Assembly: GCA_947631015.1 (NCBI GenBank)
Contig: CANRJS010000002.1
Span: forward strand, 1 to 64,000
Direction: 5' to 3'
From: an uncultured Clostridia bacterium
Lineage (GTDB): Bacteria > Bacillota > Clostridia > Oscillospirales > JAAYOS01
Length of the DNA stretch: 64,000 nt
Shown: in pieces, positions 19,148-28,361 of the stretch
How positions within the stretch are numbered: the first letter of the stretch is position 1
Layout: each line of letters begins with the position of its first letter
Notes under the pieces: model-generated
Databases searched by the model: none
What the model saw: only the letters and a program-made list of their open reading frames with translations
What the model was told of the DNA's origin: nothing
Position numbers and translations under genes: made by a program

Positions 19148-20251
19148 TCAGAATCTCAGCCAGCCCTGATTCACGCAGCGTCCGGCGTCGTCGCATTGCG
19201 CGTCGAGGCCGTCCGCGATGACCTTCCACGTCCAGTAGAACCACCCCATCGCGTCGCGCATACTGTCTTGGAAACTGTCCGCGACGGTGGTGTAGAGGTA
19301 GTCCTTCTCGGCCTTCGTCATCTCCGCAAGGCCGTCCGCATGGTTCTGCGCGTTCCACTCGCCCACTATCAGCGGCACACGCCTCGCGGCGGCGTTCACA
19401 CGCTCGCCGAGTCCGCGCAGATACTCCGCGTAGACCTCTACGTTCCGCTCGCGGAAAATGGTCATGTCCGGAGTCATGAGATAGTTGTGCGTATCCAGCA
19501 CCGCGCCCTCGAGCGAGCCCAGAAACTCATCCCAGATATCGAGCTCGAACGCGTCCGAGAACACTACGTACTTCTCCGGCCCCGCGTGGCGGCGGATGGC
19601 GGCGTAGGCATCGAGGTAGAAGCGCTTTAGAAAGTCGAGCGTATAGCTCTCGTTCTTCTTCGCGAGCTCTTTATCGACCGGCTTGTAGAACTCCACGAGG
19701 CTGTTGATGTTAAGGAGCTTGCCCGCCTCGGTGTCGCTGCACATCGGCTCGTTCAGAACTTCTATGCCCCACAATGCCTCGCGCTTCCCGTAGCGCTCCG
19801 CTATCTGCTCCAGGACGTCCACCGTGTAGCGGACGTACTCCGGCTTTGTCGACCACATGCAGATGCCGCAGATGCCCGAGTTGTCGGTTCCGTTGTGGCC
19901 GCCGGGCGCGGTGTGGAGGTCGACCAGTATTTTCAGTCCGAACTTCTCCGCCCAGTCGAAGGCGCGGTCAAGGTACTCATAACAATGTATGTACGGCCCG
20001 ACGTCTTCAAAGAGGAAGAACGGCACCGGGATGCGGACGGCGTTGAAGCCCTTCGCCGCTATTTCCTCAAAGTCCCGCTCGGATATGAACTCGTCGCGGT
20101 GGACCTTGAGCCGCTCCGCCGCGCGCTCGCGGCCGAGCTCCACGCACAGATATGTCTCATCCTCTGCGCTCGTTCCCGAGAACAGCGCCTCCGTCATCCA
20201 CTTTTCAAGCACCAGCCAGTTTCCGAGGTTGACCCCGCGCAGCTTTTCCAT
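19148..20251 (-). CDS. Glycoside hydrolase family 5 (exo-1,3-beta-glucanase-like)
   Basis: MEKLRGVNLGNWLVLEKWM, VDLHTAPGGHNGTDNSG, GIEVLNEP, VGEWNAQ. Confidence 0.85.
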   Translation of the reverse strand: MEKLRGVNLGNWLVLEKWMTEALFSGTSAEDETYLCVELGRERAAERLKVHRDEFISERDFEEIAAKGFNAVRIPVPFFLFEDVGPYIHCYEYLDRAFDWAEKFGLKILVDLHTAPGGHNGTDNSGICGICMWSTKPEYVRYTVDVLEQIAERYGKREALWGIEVLNEPMCSDTEAGKLLNINSLVEFYKPVDKELAKKNESYTLDFLKRFYLDAYAAIRRHAGPEKYVVFSDAFELDIWDEFLGSLEGAVLDTHNYLMTPDMTIFRERNVEVYAEYLRGLGERVNAAARRVPLIVGEWNAQNHADGLAEMTKAEKDYLYTTVADSFQDSMRDAMGWFYWTWKVIADGLDAQCDDAGRCVNQGWLRF

Positions 20252-20404
20252 GTTGCTCCTCCCTTTCCGTTCTCTTTAAGTCCAGTATAAACGCAGAAAG
20301 AAATCGTGTCAACAACAACTCGCCCGCTTTTTGTCCCGTTAATGCCGGGCACACGCAAACACGTCCGATCCACGACCGCTGCACTTCTGTTGCAAATCTA
20401 CTGC

Positions 20405-20575
20405 CCCCGGAAACTCACCCGGTCGGACGACAGATTTGTTCGATACAGAGTGTCGTCTGGTTATGTGGGTTCCGGTTGTGTGTCTGTATTCGGGAGAGGG
20501 ATCGTTAAGGGAGAGGGCGAAGCCCTCTCCCTTAAACGCGCTTTTTGGTTACTTTTTACGCGAGCAAAAATGTAT
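20405..20575 (+). repeat. ~165-bp repeat, arm 1; inverted relative to arm 2 at 24800-24957
   Basis: Long high-identity match to the reverse complement of 24800-24957, read by eye. Confidence 0.85.
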
Positions 20576-20760
20576 CGCGTGCGGGCTCGAACCTTTTCCG
20601 CGTAGATACATTCTACAGCCCGCACTAGCATTGTCCGCTTCGCGGACAATGCCCAACATTTTCTTCACGAAACTGTGCGGGGCGGCACAGCCCCGCAAGG
20701 TATCGAAACCGCTAGGTTCCGCATAAAACCTCGAAGTTTTACTTCGTCAACAACGCTGTT

Positions 20761-21006
20761 TTATGCCGCGAGCTTTGCTAAAATCTCCCTCTCAAAGAAG
20801 CTCTTTACCTCGTGTCTCTCGACCGAGTGGACCTCTCCGTCCACCGTGACGTTCACGCCGGCGGTGCAGCTTCCCATGCAGAAGGCGGCGGAGACGCGCA
20901 CCCTGTCCTCAAGTCCGTTCTCGCGTATCAGATATTGCAGCTCCTCGAGCACTCCCGCGGCGCCCTTCAGGTGGCAGGAGCTCCCGATGCAGACGGTCAC
21001 ATTCAT
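20761..21006 (-). CDS. Thioredoxin-like [2Fe-2S] ferredoxin (NuoE/HydA-type)
   Basis: CIGSSCHLKGA ... AAFCMGSCTAGVNV, four Cys in C-x4-C/C-x3-C arrangement. Confidence 0.82.
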   Translation of the reverse strand: MNVTVCIGSSCHLKGAAGVLEELQYLIRENGLEDRVRVSAAFCMGSCTAGVNVTVDGEVHSVERHEVKSFFEREILAKLAA

Positions 21007-21008
21007 AC

Positions 21009-21761
21009 TCACATGTAGTCCGTGACGTTGACCCAGCCGAGCAGGAACTCCCGCTCCTCCGGCTTGCCCTTGACCGTCTGCGAGGCGGCGACTATCGGCA
21101 GCCACTTCTGGACGTTCTCGCGCGGCATGTCGCTCTTGCGGCAGAAGATGTCAAGATACTTCTCGGCGTTCTGGATGTCGCCCGCGAGCCAGAACAGCAG
21201 GTAGGTGCGGGCGGCGTCCGCCGCGCCGTCTCCCTGAGTGACGTGCGCCCAGTCGATGATGTACGCCTCGCCGTCCTTGTCGCTGATTATGACGTTCGAG
21301 GGGTTGAAGTCGCCGTGCAGGACCTCGCGGTGGCTCGGCATACCGTCGAGGCGGACGTTGAGGTCGTAGCGGAGCTCCGCGTCGAAGTTCGTCTCGGCTA
21401 TCTTGCGGCGCATCTTGTCCTTGTGGCGGGTGAGGAGGCGGCAGCTGTGCGACTGTATTTCGAGCTGGGTATCGACGAGCCTTTCGAGGTAGGCGTCGGT
21501 CTTTTCGGGGTTCTCCTGCATGAGCTCCGCGAGAGTCTTGCCCGCGACGTACTCCATGACTATCGCCCACTTGCCGTCGATATTGGCGACCTCGAGGAGC
21601 TTCGGGACGCGCAGTCCCGCCTCCTCTATTCGGGCATGGTTCAGCGCCTCATTGAGAACGTCCGACTTGGCGTAGCTCTCGTCAAAGACCTTTATCTTCT
21701 TGCCGTCCTCCTGATAGATGCTCTTTCTGCCGTCGCTGTAAATAAGGTTGTCGAGCTTCAT
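21009..21761 (-). CDS. Aminoglycoside-phosphotransferase-like kinase
   Basis: VMEYVAGKTLAELM, LHGDFNPSNVIISDKDGEAYIIDWAH. Confidence 0.82.
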   Translation of the reverse strand: MKLDNLIYSDGRKSIYQEDGKKIKVFDESYAKSDVLNEALNHARIEEAGLRVPKLLEVANIDGKWAIVMEYVAGKTLAELMQENPEKTDAYLERLVDTQLEIQSHSCRLLTRHKDKMRRKIAETNFDAELRYDLNVRLDGMPSHREVLHGDFNPSNVIISDKDGEAYIIDWAHVTQGDGAADAARTYLLFWLAGDIQNAEKYLDIFCRKSDMPRENVQKWLPIVAASQTVKGKPEEREFLLGWVNVTDYM

Positions 21762-24376
21762 TTTGCTTCCTCCTCCCCGTAGTATGCCGCGAGATACATC
21801 TGCTTTATCTCGCTTATGAGCGGATAGCGCGGGTTCGCGCCGGTGCACTGATCGTCAAACGCCTGCTCGCACATCTCGTCGAGCCGCTCAAGGAAGTCCT
21901 TCTCGTCTATGCCGTACTCGCGTATCGTTTTCTTTATGCCTATCGCGGCCTTCAGCTCCTCGAGCTTTGCAATGAGGTTTTCGAGGCTCTCGTCGTCGTC
22001 CTTGCCCGCGATGCCGAGGAACTGCGCTATCTCGGCATAGCGCGCCTTGGTGTGCGGATAGGCGTACTGCGGGAAGGTGCCCATCTTCGGCGGGACCTCC
22101 TCCGCGTTGAAGCGGAGGACGTGGCTTATCATGAGGGCGTTCGCTATGCCGTGGGCTATGTGGTGGAACGCGCCGAGCTTGTGCGCCATCGAGTGGCAGA
22201 CGCCGAGGAAGGCGTTCGCGAACGCCATGCCCGCCATCGTGGACGCGTCCGCCATCTTCGCGCGCGCCTCCGGGTCGGAGGCGCCGTTATTGTAGGCGCG
22301 CGGCAGGTAGTCGAATATCGTCTTTATCGCCTTGAGGGCTATGCCGTCGGTGTAGTCGGTCGCCATCATCGAGGCGTATGCCTCGAGCGCGTGGGTCATG
22401 GCGTCTATTCCGGAGGCGGAGGTGAGTCCGCGCGGCATGGTCATCATCATGTCCGCGTCGACTATCGCCATGTTCGGCAGGAGCTCGTAGTCCGCGAGCG
22501 GGTACTTCACGCCGGTCGTCTCGTCGGTGATGACGGCAAAGGGCGTCACCTCCGAACCGGTACCGGCGGAGGTCGGTACGGCTATGAAATACGCCTTCTC
22601 TCCCATCTTCGGGAACTTGTAGACGCGCTTGCGGATATCCACAAAGCGCATGGCCATATCCATGAAGTCGGCCTCGGGATGCTCGTAGAGCACCCACATT
22701 ATCTTACCCGCGTCCATCGCGGAGCCGCCGCCGACGGCGATGATGCAGTCCGGCTCGAACGCGGTGAGCACCGCCGCGCCCTTCTTCGCGCTCGCGAGCG
22801 ACGGGTCGCTCTCCACCTCGAAGAAGGTGGTGTGGACTATGCCCATCTCGTCGAGCTTGTCGGTTATCGCCTTGGTGTAGCCGTTCTTGAAGAGGAAGCT
22901 GTCGGTGACGATGAAGGCGCGCTTCTTGCCCATGTCGCGGAGCTCGTCGAGCGCGACCGGCAGGCAGTGCGGCTTGAGGTAGACCTTCTGGGGCGTGCGG
23001 AACCAGAGCATATTCTCTCTCCTTTCGGCGACGGTCTTGATGTTCAACAGGTGCTTGGCGCCGACGTTTTCGCTCACCGAGTTGCCGCCCCACGAGCCGC
23101 AGCCGAGCGTGAGCGACGGGGTGAGCTTGAAGTTGTAGAGGTCGCCTATGCCGCCGTGCGAGGACGGAGTGTTCACGACGACGCGGCAGGTCTTCATCCG
23201 CGAGGCGTAGAGCTCCACGAGGTCGTGGCGGTTCTGCGTGTCGACGTAGAGCGAGGCGGTGTGGCCGTAGCCGCCGTCCTCGACAAGGCGCTCGGCCTTC
23301 GCGCACGCGTCGTCAAAGTCATTCGCGCGGTACATCGCGAGCACCGGGGACAGCTTCTCGTGCGCGAACTCCTCGCGCATCGAAACGTCCTCGACCTCGC
23401 CTATCAGTATCTTCGTGTTCTCCGGAACTTCGACGCCCGCGAGCGCCGCTATCTCCGGCGCGCGGCGGCCGACTATCTTCGAGTTCACGGCGCCGTTTAT
23501 GACTATCGTCTTTCTGACCTTCTCGAGCTCGTCCTTCTCGAGGAAGTAACAGCCGCGCGCGGCAAACTCGCGCTTCACATCGTCGTAAATTTCATTCGCG
23601 ACTATGGCCGACTGCTCGGACGCGCATATCATCCCGTTGTCGAAGGTCTTCGAGTGGATTATCGAGTTCACGGCAAGGCGGACGTCCGCGCTCGCGTCTA
23701 TGACGGCGGGGACGTTCCCCGCGCCGACGCCTACCGCCGGCTTGCCGGACGAGTAAGCGCTCTTGACCATGCCGGGGCCGCCGGTGGCAAGAATGATGTC
23801 CGCCTCGCGCATGACGGTCTGGGTCATCTCAAGGGTGGGCATGTCTATCCAGCCGATTATCCCCTCCGGCGCGCCGGCGGCAACCGCCGCCTCAAGCACG
23901 ACCTTCGCCGCGGCGATGGTGCACTTGCGGGCGCGGGGGTGCGGGCTGAAGATTATACCGTTGCGGGTCTTGAGCGCGAGGAGCGACTTGAATATCGCCG
24001 TCGAGGTCGGGTTCGTTGTGGGTATGACCGCCGCAACGACGCCGATAGGCTCGGCGTAGCGGGTAATGCCGTAGGCCTCGTCCCGCTCGATCACGCCGCA
24101 GGTCTTCTCGTGGCGGTACCTGTTGTAGATGTATTCGGCGGCAAAGTGGTTCTTTATCACCTTGTCCTCCATGACGCCCATGCCGGTCTCCTCGACCGCC
24201 ATCTTCGCCAGCGGGATGCGGGCGCGGTTCGCGGCGGTGGCGGCGGCAAGGAAAATCTTATCCACCTGCTCCTGGGTGTAGGATGCGTACTCGCGCTGTG
24301 CCGCGCGCACCGAGGCAATGGCTTCGGCAAGGCGTTCGGGCGTGTCTACCACCGGGTATGTCTTTTTTCCTTTCAT
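21758..24376 (-). CDS. adhE: Bifunctional acetaldehyde-CoA/alcohol dehydrogenase
   Basis: Fused ALDH domain (MICASEQSAIV) and Fe-ADH domain (GGGSAMDAGKIMW, FANAFLGVCHSMAHKLGAFHHIAHG). Confidence 0.95.
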   Translation of the reverse strand: MKGKKTYPVVDTPERLAEAIASVRAAQREYASYTQEQVDKIFLAAATAANRARIPLAKMAVEETGMGVMEDKVIKNHFAAEYIYNRYRHEKTCGVIERDEAYGITRYAEPIGVVAAVIPTTNPTSTAIFKSLLALKTRNGIIFSPHPRARKCTIAAAKVVLEAAVAAGAPEGIIGWIDMPTLEMTQTVMREADIILATGGPGMVKSAYSSGKPAVGVGAGNVPAVIDASADVRLAVNSIIHSKTFDNGMICASEQSAIVANEIYDDVKREFAARGCYFLEKDELEKVRKTIVINGAVNSKIVGRRAPEIAALAGVEVPENTKILIGEVEDVSMREEFAHEKLSPVLAMYRANDFDDACAKAERLVEDGGYGHTASLYVDTQNRHDLVELYASRMKTCRVVVNTPSSHGGIGDLYNFKLTPSLTLGCGSWGGNSVSENVGAKHLLNIKTVAERRENMLWFRTPQKVYLKPHCLPVALDELRDMGKKRAFIVTDSFLFKNGYTKAITDKLDEMGIVHTTFFEVESDPSLASAKKGAAVLTAFEPDCIIAVGGGSAMDAGKIMWVLYEHPEADFMDMAMRFVDIRKRVYKFPKMGEKAYFIAVPTSAGTGSEVTPFAVITDETTGVKYPLADYELLPNMAIVDADMMMTMPRGLTSASGIDAMTHALEAYASMMATDYTDGIALKAIKTIFDYLPRAYNNGASDPEARAKMADASTMAGMAFANAFLGVCHSMAHKLGAFHHIAHGIANALMISHVLRFNAEEVPPKMGTFPQYAYPHTKARYAEIAQFLGIAGKDDDESLENLIAKLEELKAAIGIKKTIREYGIDEKDFLERLDEMCEQAFDDQCTGANPRYPLISEIKQMYLAAYYGEEEAK

Positions 24377-24415
24377 CTGGATCACTCTTTCTGCCGCACA
24401 CGCGGCCGGGTCAGA

Positions 24416-24433
24416 TTGATAAAAATTTAACAA
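24416..24433. promoter_or_regulatory. Putative Rex operator 1
   Basis: TTGATAAAAATTTAACAA: 17/18 to TTGTTAA-N4-TTAACAA (spacer counted as match). Confidence 0.7.
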
Positions 24434-24529
24434 ACTACTTGACTACGACAATTATATCACCCGCCGTTCCGAATGTACAGCGGAATTTTCGCCAAACCGA
24501 CACTTTTTCTGTTTTTCACAAACATTTAA

Positions 24530-24547
24530 TCGTTAATTTTTTAACAA
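24530..24547. promoter_or_regulatory. Putative Rex operator 2
   Basis: TCGTTAATTTTTTAACAA: 17/18 to TTGTTAA-N4-TTAACAA (spacer counted as match). Confidence 0.7.
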
Positions 24548-24603
24548 TATAGCATGTTGAAGACTTACCTAACTCCAACCTTGCGGGGGCAACCACCCGC
24601 GTT

Positions 24604-25312
24604 CTAGGTAGAGCAGAGCTCTACCGACACCTTCGCGGGGCTGTGCCGCCCCGCACCCGTATAGCGGGGAAGCCCCGCGAGCATTCGCGGGGCGAGACCC
24701 CGCGTCCCAAAGTGAGGCAGAGCCTCGCCGGTACCTTACGGGGGCTCTGCCCCCGCACCCCCGGCGGGGCTGTGCCGCCCCGCACCCCTGCGTTACTTTT
24801 TGCTCGCGCAAAAAGTAATCAAAAAAACGCGCTTAAGGGAGAGGGCTTCGCCCTCTCCCTTAATAATTCCTCTCCTGAATACGACACACAACCGGAACCC
24901 GCATAACAGGACACACTCTGTATCAAACAAATCTATCATCCGACCGGGTGAGTTTCTGGGGAAAGAACATCCGACTTTCCCACTGTATCCGACAACATCG
25001 AACAGTTCCTGCGTAGTAGAAATAAAAGTCCGGTCCTGCGCTCCCACTATAAGCGTAATGCAGATACTTTCCCGGGGAAATGGAGCTTTCGGTTCTAGGC
25101 GAAAGTACGAGCGGGGAAGCTTGTACCAAGCTACGGACAGACGCCCCGCGTAGCAGAGACCTTCCGGTCAAAGGAAAGAGGGGTACAAAGGGGAGAAAAC
25201 AAAGTTTTCTCCCCTTTGTGTGCTTTTTGGTTACTTTTTGCACAAGCAAAAAGTAACGCAGGGCGCGGGGCGCAGCCCCCGCATGGTGTCGGTAGAGCTC
25301 TGCTCTACCTAG
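24604..25312. repeat. 709-bp palindromic hairpin island with perfect 28-bp inverted repeats at its ends
   Basis: CTAGGTAGAGCAGAGCTCTACCGACACC (24604-24631) and exact reverse complement (25285-25312); internal hairpins 24792-24819, 24833-24863, 25186-25218, 25230-25257. Confidence 0.85.
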
Positions 25313-25347
25313 GGACGCGGGGCTTCCCCGCTGGAGGCATAGGCGCG

Positions 25348-26064
25348 TTATCGCGCCGCGTCAAGTACCTCTCCCACCAGTCCGTGTATGACGAGGTTCG
25401 CGCGCCCGTCGCGCGGGGTCGGGTCGCGGTTGATTATGACGAGGCGGTCGCCCGGGTAGAACTCGAGGAACGCCGCCGCAGGGTAGACCGTGAGCGACGT
25501 GCCCGCGACTATCACAAGGTCGGCGCGGCGGAGCGCCCGCGCCGAGGCGTCTATCACCTCCGCGTCGAGCGACTCGTCGTAGAGCACGACGTCCGGCTTT
25601 ATCACCCCGCCGCAGTCGCAGTGCGGAACGCCCTCCGTCGCCGCGATATACTCCGCGTCGTAGAACTTTCCGCACCTCATGCAGTGGTTGCGGTGGACCG
25701 AGCCGTGCAGCTCGAGGACGTTCTTCGAGCCCGCCGCCTGGTGCAGTCCGTCGATGTTCTGGGTTATCACGGCGGAGAGCTTGCCCTCCCGCTCGAGCTC
25801 CGCGAGGCGGATGTGCGCGCGGTTCGGGAGTATCCCCGGCACGAGCAGCTTATCCCGGTAGAACTCGAAAAACTCCTCCGTGTGCGACATGAAAAAGCTG
25901 TGGCTCAGTATCGTCTCGGGCGGATAGAGCCGCTTTTCCGAGTAGATGCCGTCCGCCGAGCGGAAGTCCTTCAGCCCACTCTCGGTGGACACTCCCGCCC
26001 CTCCGAAGAAAACTATCCTGCCGCTCTCCGCTATCCAGTCCCGCAAGGTCTCGCGCGCGTCCAT
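25348..26064 (-). CDS. cobB: SIR2 family NAD-dependent protein deacylase
   Basis: GAGVSTESGLKDFRS, TQNIDGLHQAAGS, ELHGSVHRNHCMRCG, GTSLTVYPAA. Confidence 0.93.
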   Translation of the reverse strand: MDARETLRDWIAESGRIVFFGGAGVSTESGLKDFRSADGIYSEKRLYPPETILSHSFFMSHTEEFFEFYRDKLLVPGILPNRAHIRLAELEREGKLSAVITQNIDGLHQAAGSKNVLELHGSVHRNHCMRCGKFYDAEYIAATEGVPHCDCGGVIKPDVVLYDESLDAEVIDASARALRRADLVIVAGTSLTVYPAAAFLEFYPGDRLVIINRDPTPRDGRANLVIHGLVGEVLDAAR

Positions 26065-26368
26065 GCAGATGCCTCCCTTTGCTCATTTTCTACTATTATA
26101 CTCCGCTCCTCCGCGCGTTTCAAGCGCGAAGGAAGGCGGAGCGTGCGCGGCGTGTGGGAGGCGGCGTACCTCGGCAGAAAACGAAGCGCCGCCGCGAGAC
26201 GGCAAAGTCGCCGCTCAGTCGGGCAGGAACAGTCCAAACGTCGTGCTTTGAGAGATGTATCGGCGAAATGCCTCACCTCCGCCGGTCGCAGTGTTGAGAG
26301 AGGCAAAGCCGCCGCGCGGGAGGCGGCGCACCGGCAATCGGAAGCCCGGCCGCGCACCCGAGCCGCCG

Positions 26369-27253
26369 TCAGCGTGGGCGCTTTCCCGCGCGGCGGCGGA
26401 GGTACGCGCCGACGAGTCCGCGCTTCGGCGCGGCGATTAGAACCGCGAGGAACACCAGCCCCGCCGCCGTCGCCATCGCCCCCGCGAACGACACGTCGAG
26501 CGCGAGCGCCGCGCGGACGCCGATTATGGCGCTTGCCGCCGCCGCAGTCACCGCCGCCGCGAGCATCTTCCCGAAGCTCTCCGCGAGGAGGTACGCCGTC
26601 GCGGCGGGCGCCGCCATGAACGCCACGACGAGCACCGACCCCACCGTGTCAAACGATCCCACCGCCGTGAGAGAGACGAGCGCCATCATAAGATAGTGCA
26701 AAAGCGCGGGCGAAAATCCCATGACGAGCGCCGCAGTCCGGTCAAATGATACGGTCTTCAGCTCCTTGAAAAGAGCGACGACGAACAGCAGGTCAAGCGC
26801 GAGCAGTCCTGCGGACGTGTATATTCCCTTCGCGCCGACGTCCGCGCCGAAGACCGTCATCCGCTCGAACGGCGCGAACGCCAGCTCGCCGAGTAGCACC
26901 GTGTCGGTGTCGAGATGCACCGAGGACGCATACCGCGTTATGAGTATCACGGCAAGCGCGAACAGGAGCGGGAAGACCACGCCGACCGCCGAATCCTCGC
27001 TCACGAGGCGGCTCTTTACGAGCAGTTCGCCGAGGGCAACCGTCACAAGTCCGACGGCGGCCGCGCCGAGGAAGAGCAGCGGCGAGTCGAGCCCGCCCGC
27101 CGCGAAGTACGCGAGCACTATCCCGAGAAGAATGGTGTGGCTCACGGCGTCCGCCGTCATCGTCATGCCGCGCACGAGCAGCAGCGAGCCGCACACCGCG
27201 CAGGACGCCGCCGTCATTACCGCAATAAGTTCTATCTCAAGCTCCGCCGGCAT
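26369..27253 (-). CDS. Mn/Zn-type metal ABC transporter permease
   Basis: ABC-3 permease: GMTMTADAVSHTILLGIVLAYF. Confidence 0.87.
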   Translation of the reverse strand: MPAELEIELIAVMTAASCAVCGSLLLVRGMTMTADAVSHTILLGIVLAYFAAGGLDSPLLFLGAAAVGLVTVALGELLVKSRLVSEDSAVGVVFPLLFALAVILITRYASSVHLDTDTVLLGELAFAPFERMTVFGADVGAKGIYTSAGLLALDLLFVVALFKELKTVSFDRTAALVMGFSPALLHYLMMALVSLTAVGSFDTVGSVLVVAFMAAPAATAYLLAESFGKMLAAAVTAAAASAIIGVRAALALDVSFAGAMATAAGLVFLAVLIAAPKRGLVGAYLRRRAGKRPR

Positions 27254-28361
27254 CGCTTCCGCCTCCTCTCCCGTCTTTGTCCGGCGCGGACGCAGCGGCG
27301 CGTCCCTCTCCGTCTAGCGTAGCGGCGGGGCGTCCCTCTCCATCCGGCGTGGCGACCAGGTGCGTCCCCTGCTCCGGGGCGGCGCTCACGTCCGGCGGCG
27401 TCCTGCCAAGTCCTTCGGGAACGCTCATGTCCGCCGCGAGCACCCGGCGGCGGAGACGTCTCCGCCGGACGAGCTTTGCCGCTATCCCCCGCCCCGGCGC
27501 GGCGAGGAGGCTCACCCCCGCGATGACGCTCGCCGTCACGACTATGGCGGGGCCGGTCGGGACGCCCTCGCGGAGCGAGCTGTACGCCGTCCCCGCGACG
27601 CCGCTCACCGCGCCGAACACCGCCGCGAGCGCGGTCATACCCGCGAGGCTCCGCGTCCACTGCCTCGCCGCGACGGCAGGCGCTATGAGCAGCGCGCTCA
27701 TCAGCACCGCGCCGACCGCCTGTATGCCGAGCACCGTCACGGCGACGGTCATCGCCGTGAGCGCGCCGCCCGCCGCGCCCGAGCGGAGGCCGGCGCTCGC
27801 GGCGTACTCGGGGTCGAAGGCGGCGAGTTTGAACTGCCGGAAGAACACACACACGAGCGCCGTAAGCATCAGCGCGAGCACCGCCGAGGCGCACACGTCC
27901 CGCATGACTATCGAGCTTGCCTCGCCGTAGATGAAGCGCGCGAGGCCCGCCTTCGACGCTCCGGGGAGGCGCTGCGCATAGCTCATCAGCGCGAGCCCGA
28001 GCCCGAAGAATACGCTCATCGCGACGGCGAGCGCGCTTTCAAACTTTATCCGCGTCCTGCGCGCTGTGAGCACGGTCGCGGCGGCGGCGAGGACGGCGCT
28101 CGCCGCCGCCCCCGCGAGCAGCACGGCGGCGTCCCTGCTGCCGGTGATGAGGTACGCCGCGACTACGCCGGGGAGCGCCGCGTGCGAGGCGCCGTCCGCA
28201 AGCAGCGCCTCTCGCCGCAGTACCGAGAAGCAGCCGACGACGCCGCTCATCAGTCCTATGATAGCCGCGCCGAGCGCCACCGTGCGGAAGGTGTAGTCCG
28301 ACATGAGCGCCGCAAGCGTCCCCGCGGCGAGGCGCGGCGCAGATACGAGCGCCGCCGTCAT
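27237..28361 (-). CDS. Mn/Zn-type metal ABC transporter permease with repetitive C-terminal tail
   Basis: ABC-3 permease: REALLADGASHAALPGVVAAYL; tail ATPDGEGRPAATLDGEGRAA. Confidence 0.85.
   Translation of the reverse strand: MTAALVSAPRLAAGTLAALMSDYTFRTVALGAAIIGLMSGVVGCFSVLRREALLADGASHAALPGVVAAYLITGSRDAAVLLAGAAASAVLAAAATVLTARRTRIKFESALAVAMSVFFGLGLALMSYAQRLPGASKAGLARFIYGEASSIVMRDVCASAVLALMLTALVCVFFRQFKLAAFDPEYAASAGLRSGAAGGALTAMTVAVTVLGIQAVGAVLMSALLIAPAVAARQWTRSLAGMTALAAVFGAVSGVAGTAYSSLREGVPTGPAIVVTASVIAGVSLLAAPGRGIAAKLVRRRRLRRRVLAADMSVPEGLGRTPPDVSAAPEQGTHLVATPDGEGRPAATLDGEGRAAASAPDKDGRGGGSDAGGA

Noticed and set aside
22052-24430. 792-aa plus-strand ORF opposite adhE
   Set aside because: Antisense shadow ORF; no motif.
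24793-25047. Small ORFs inside the hairpin islands (e.g. ...KGEGEALSLKRVFLITFCASKK)
   Set aside because: They are translations of the hairpin repeats themselves; best explained as repeats, not proteins.
26066-26368. GC-rich gap between cobB and the metal permease as a hidden gene
   Set aside because: ORFs there are Arg-rich, without RBS or motif; no conserved feature recognised.
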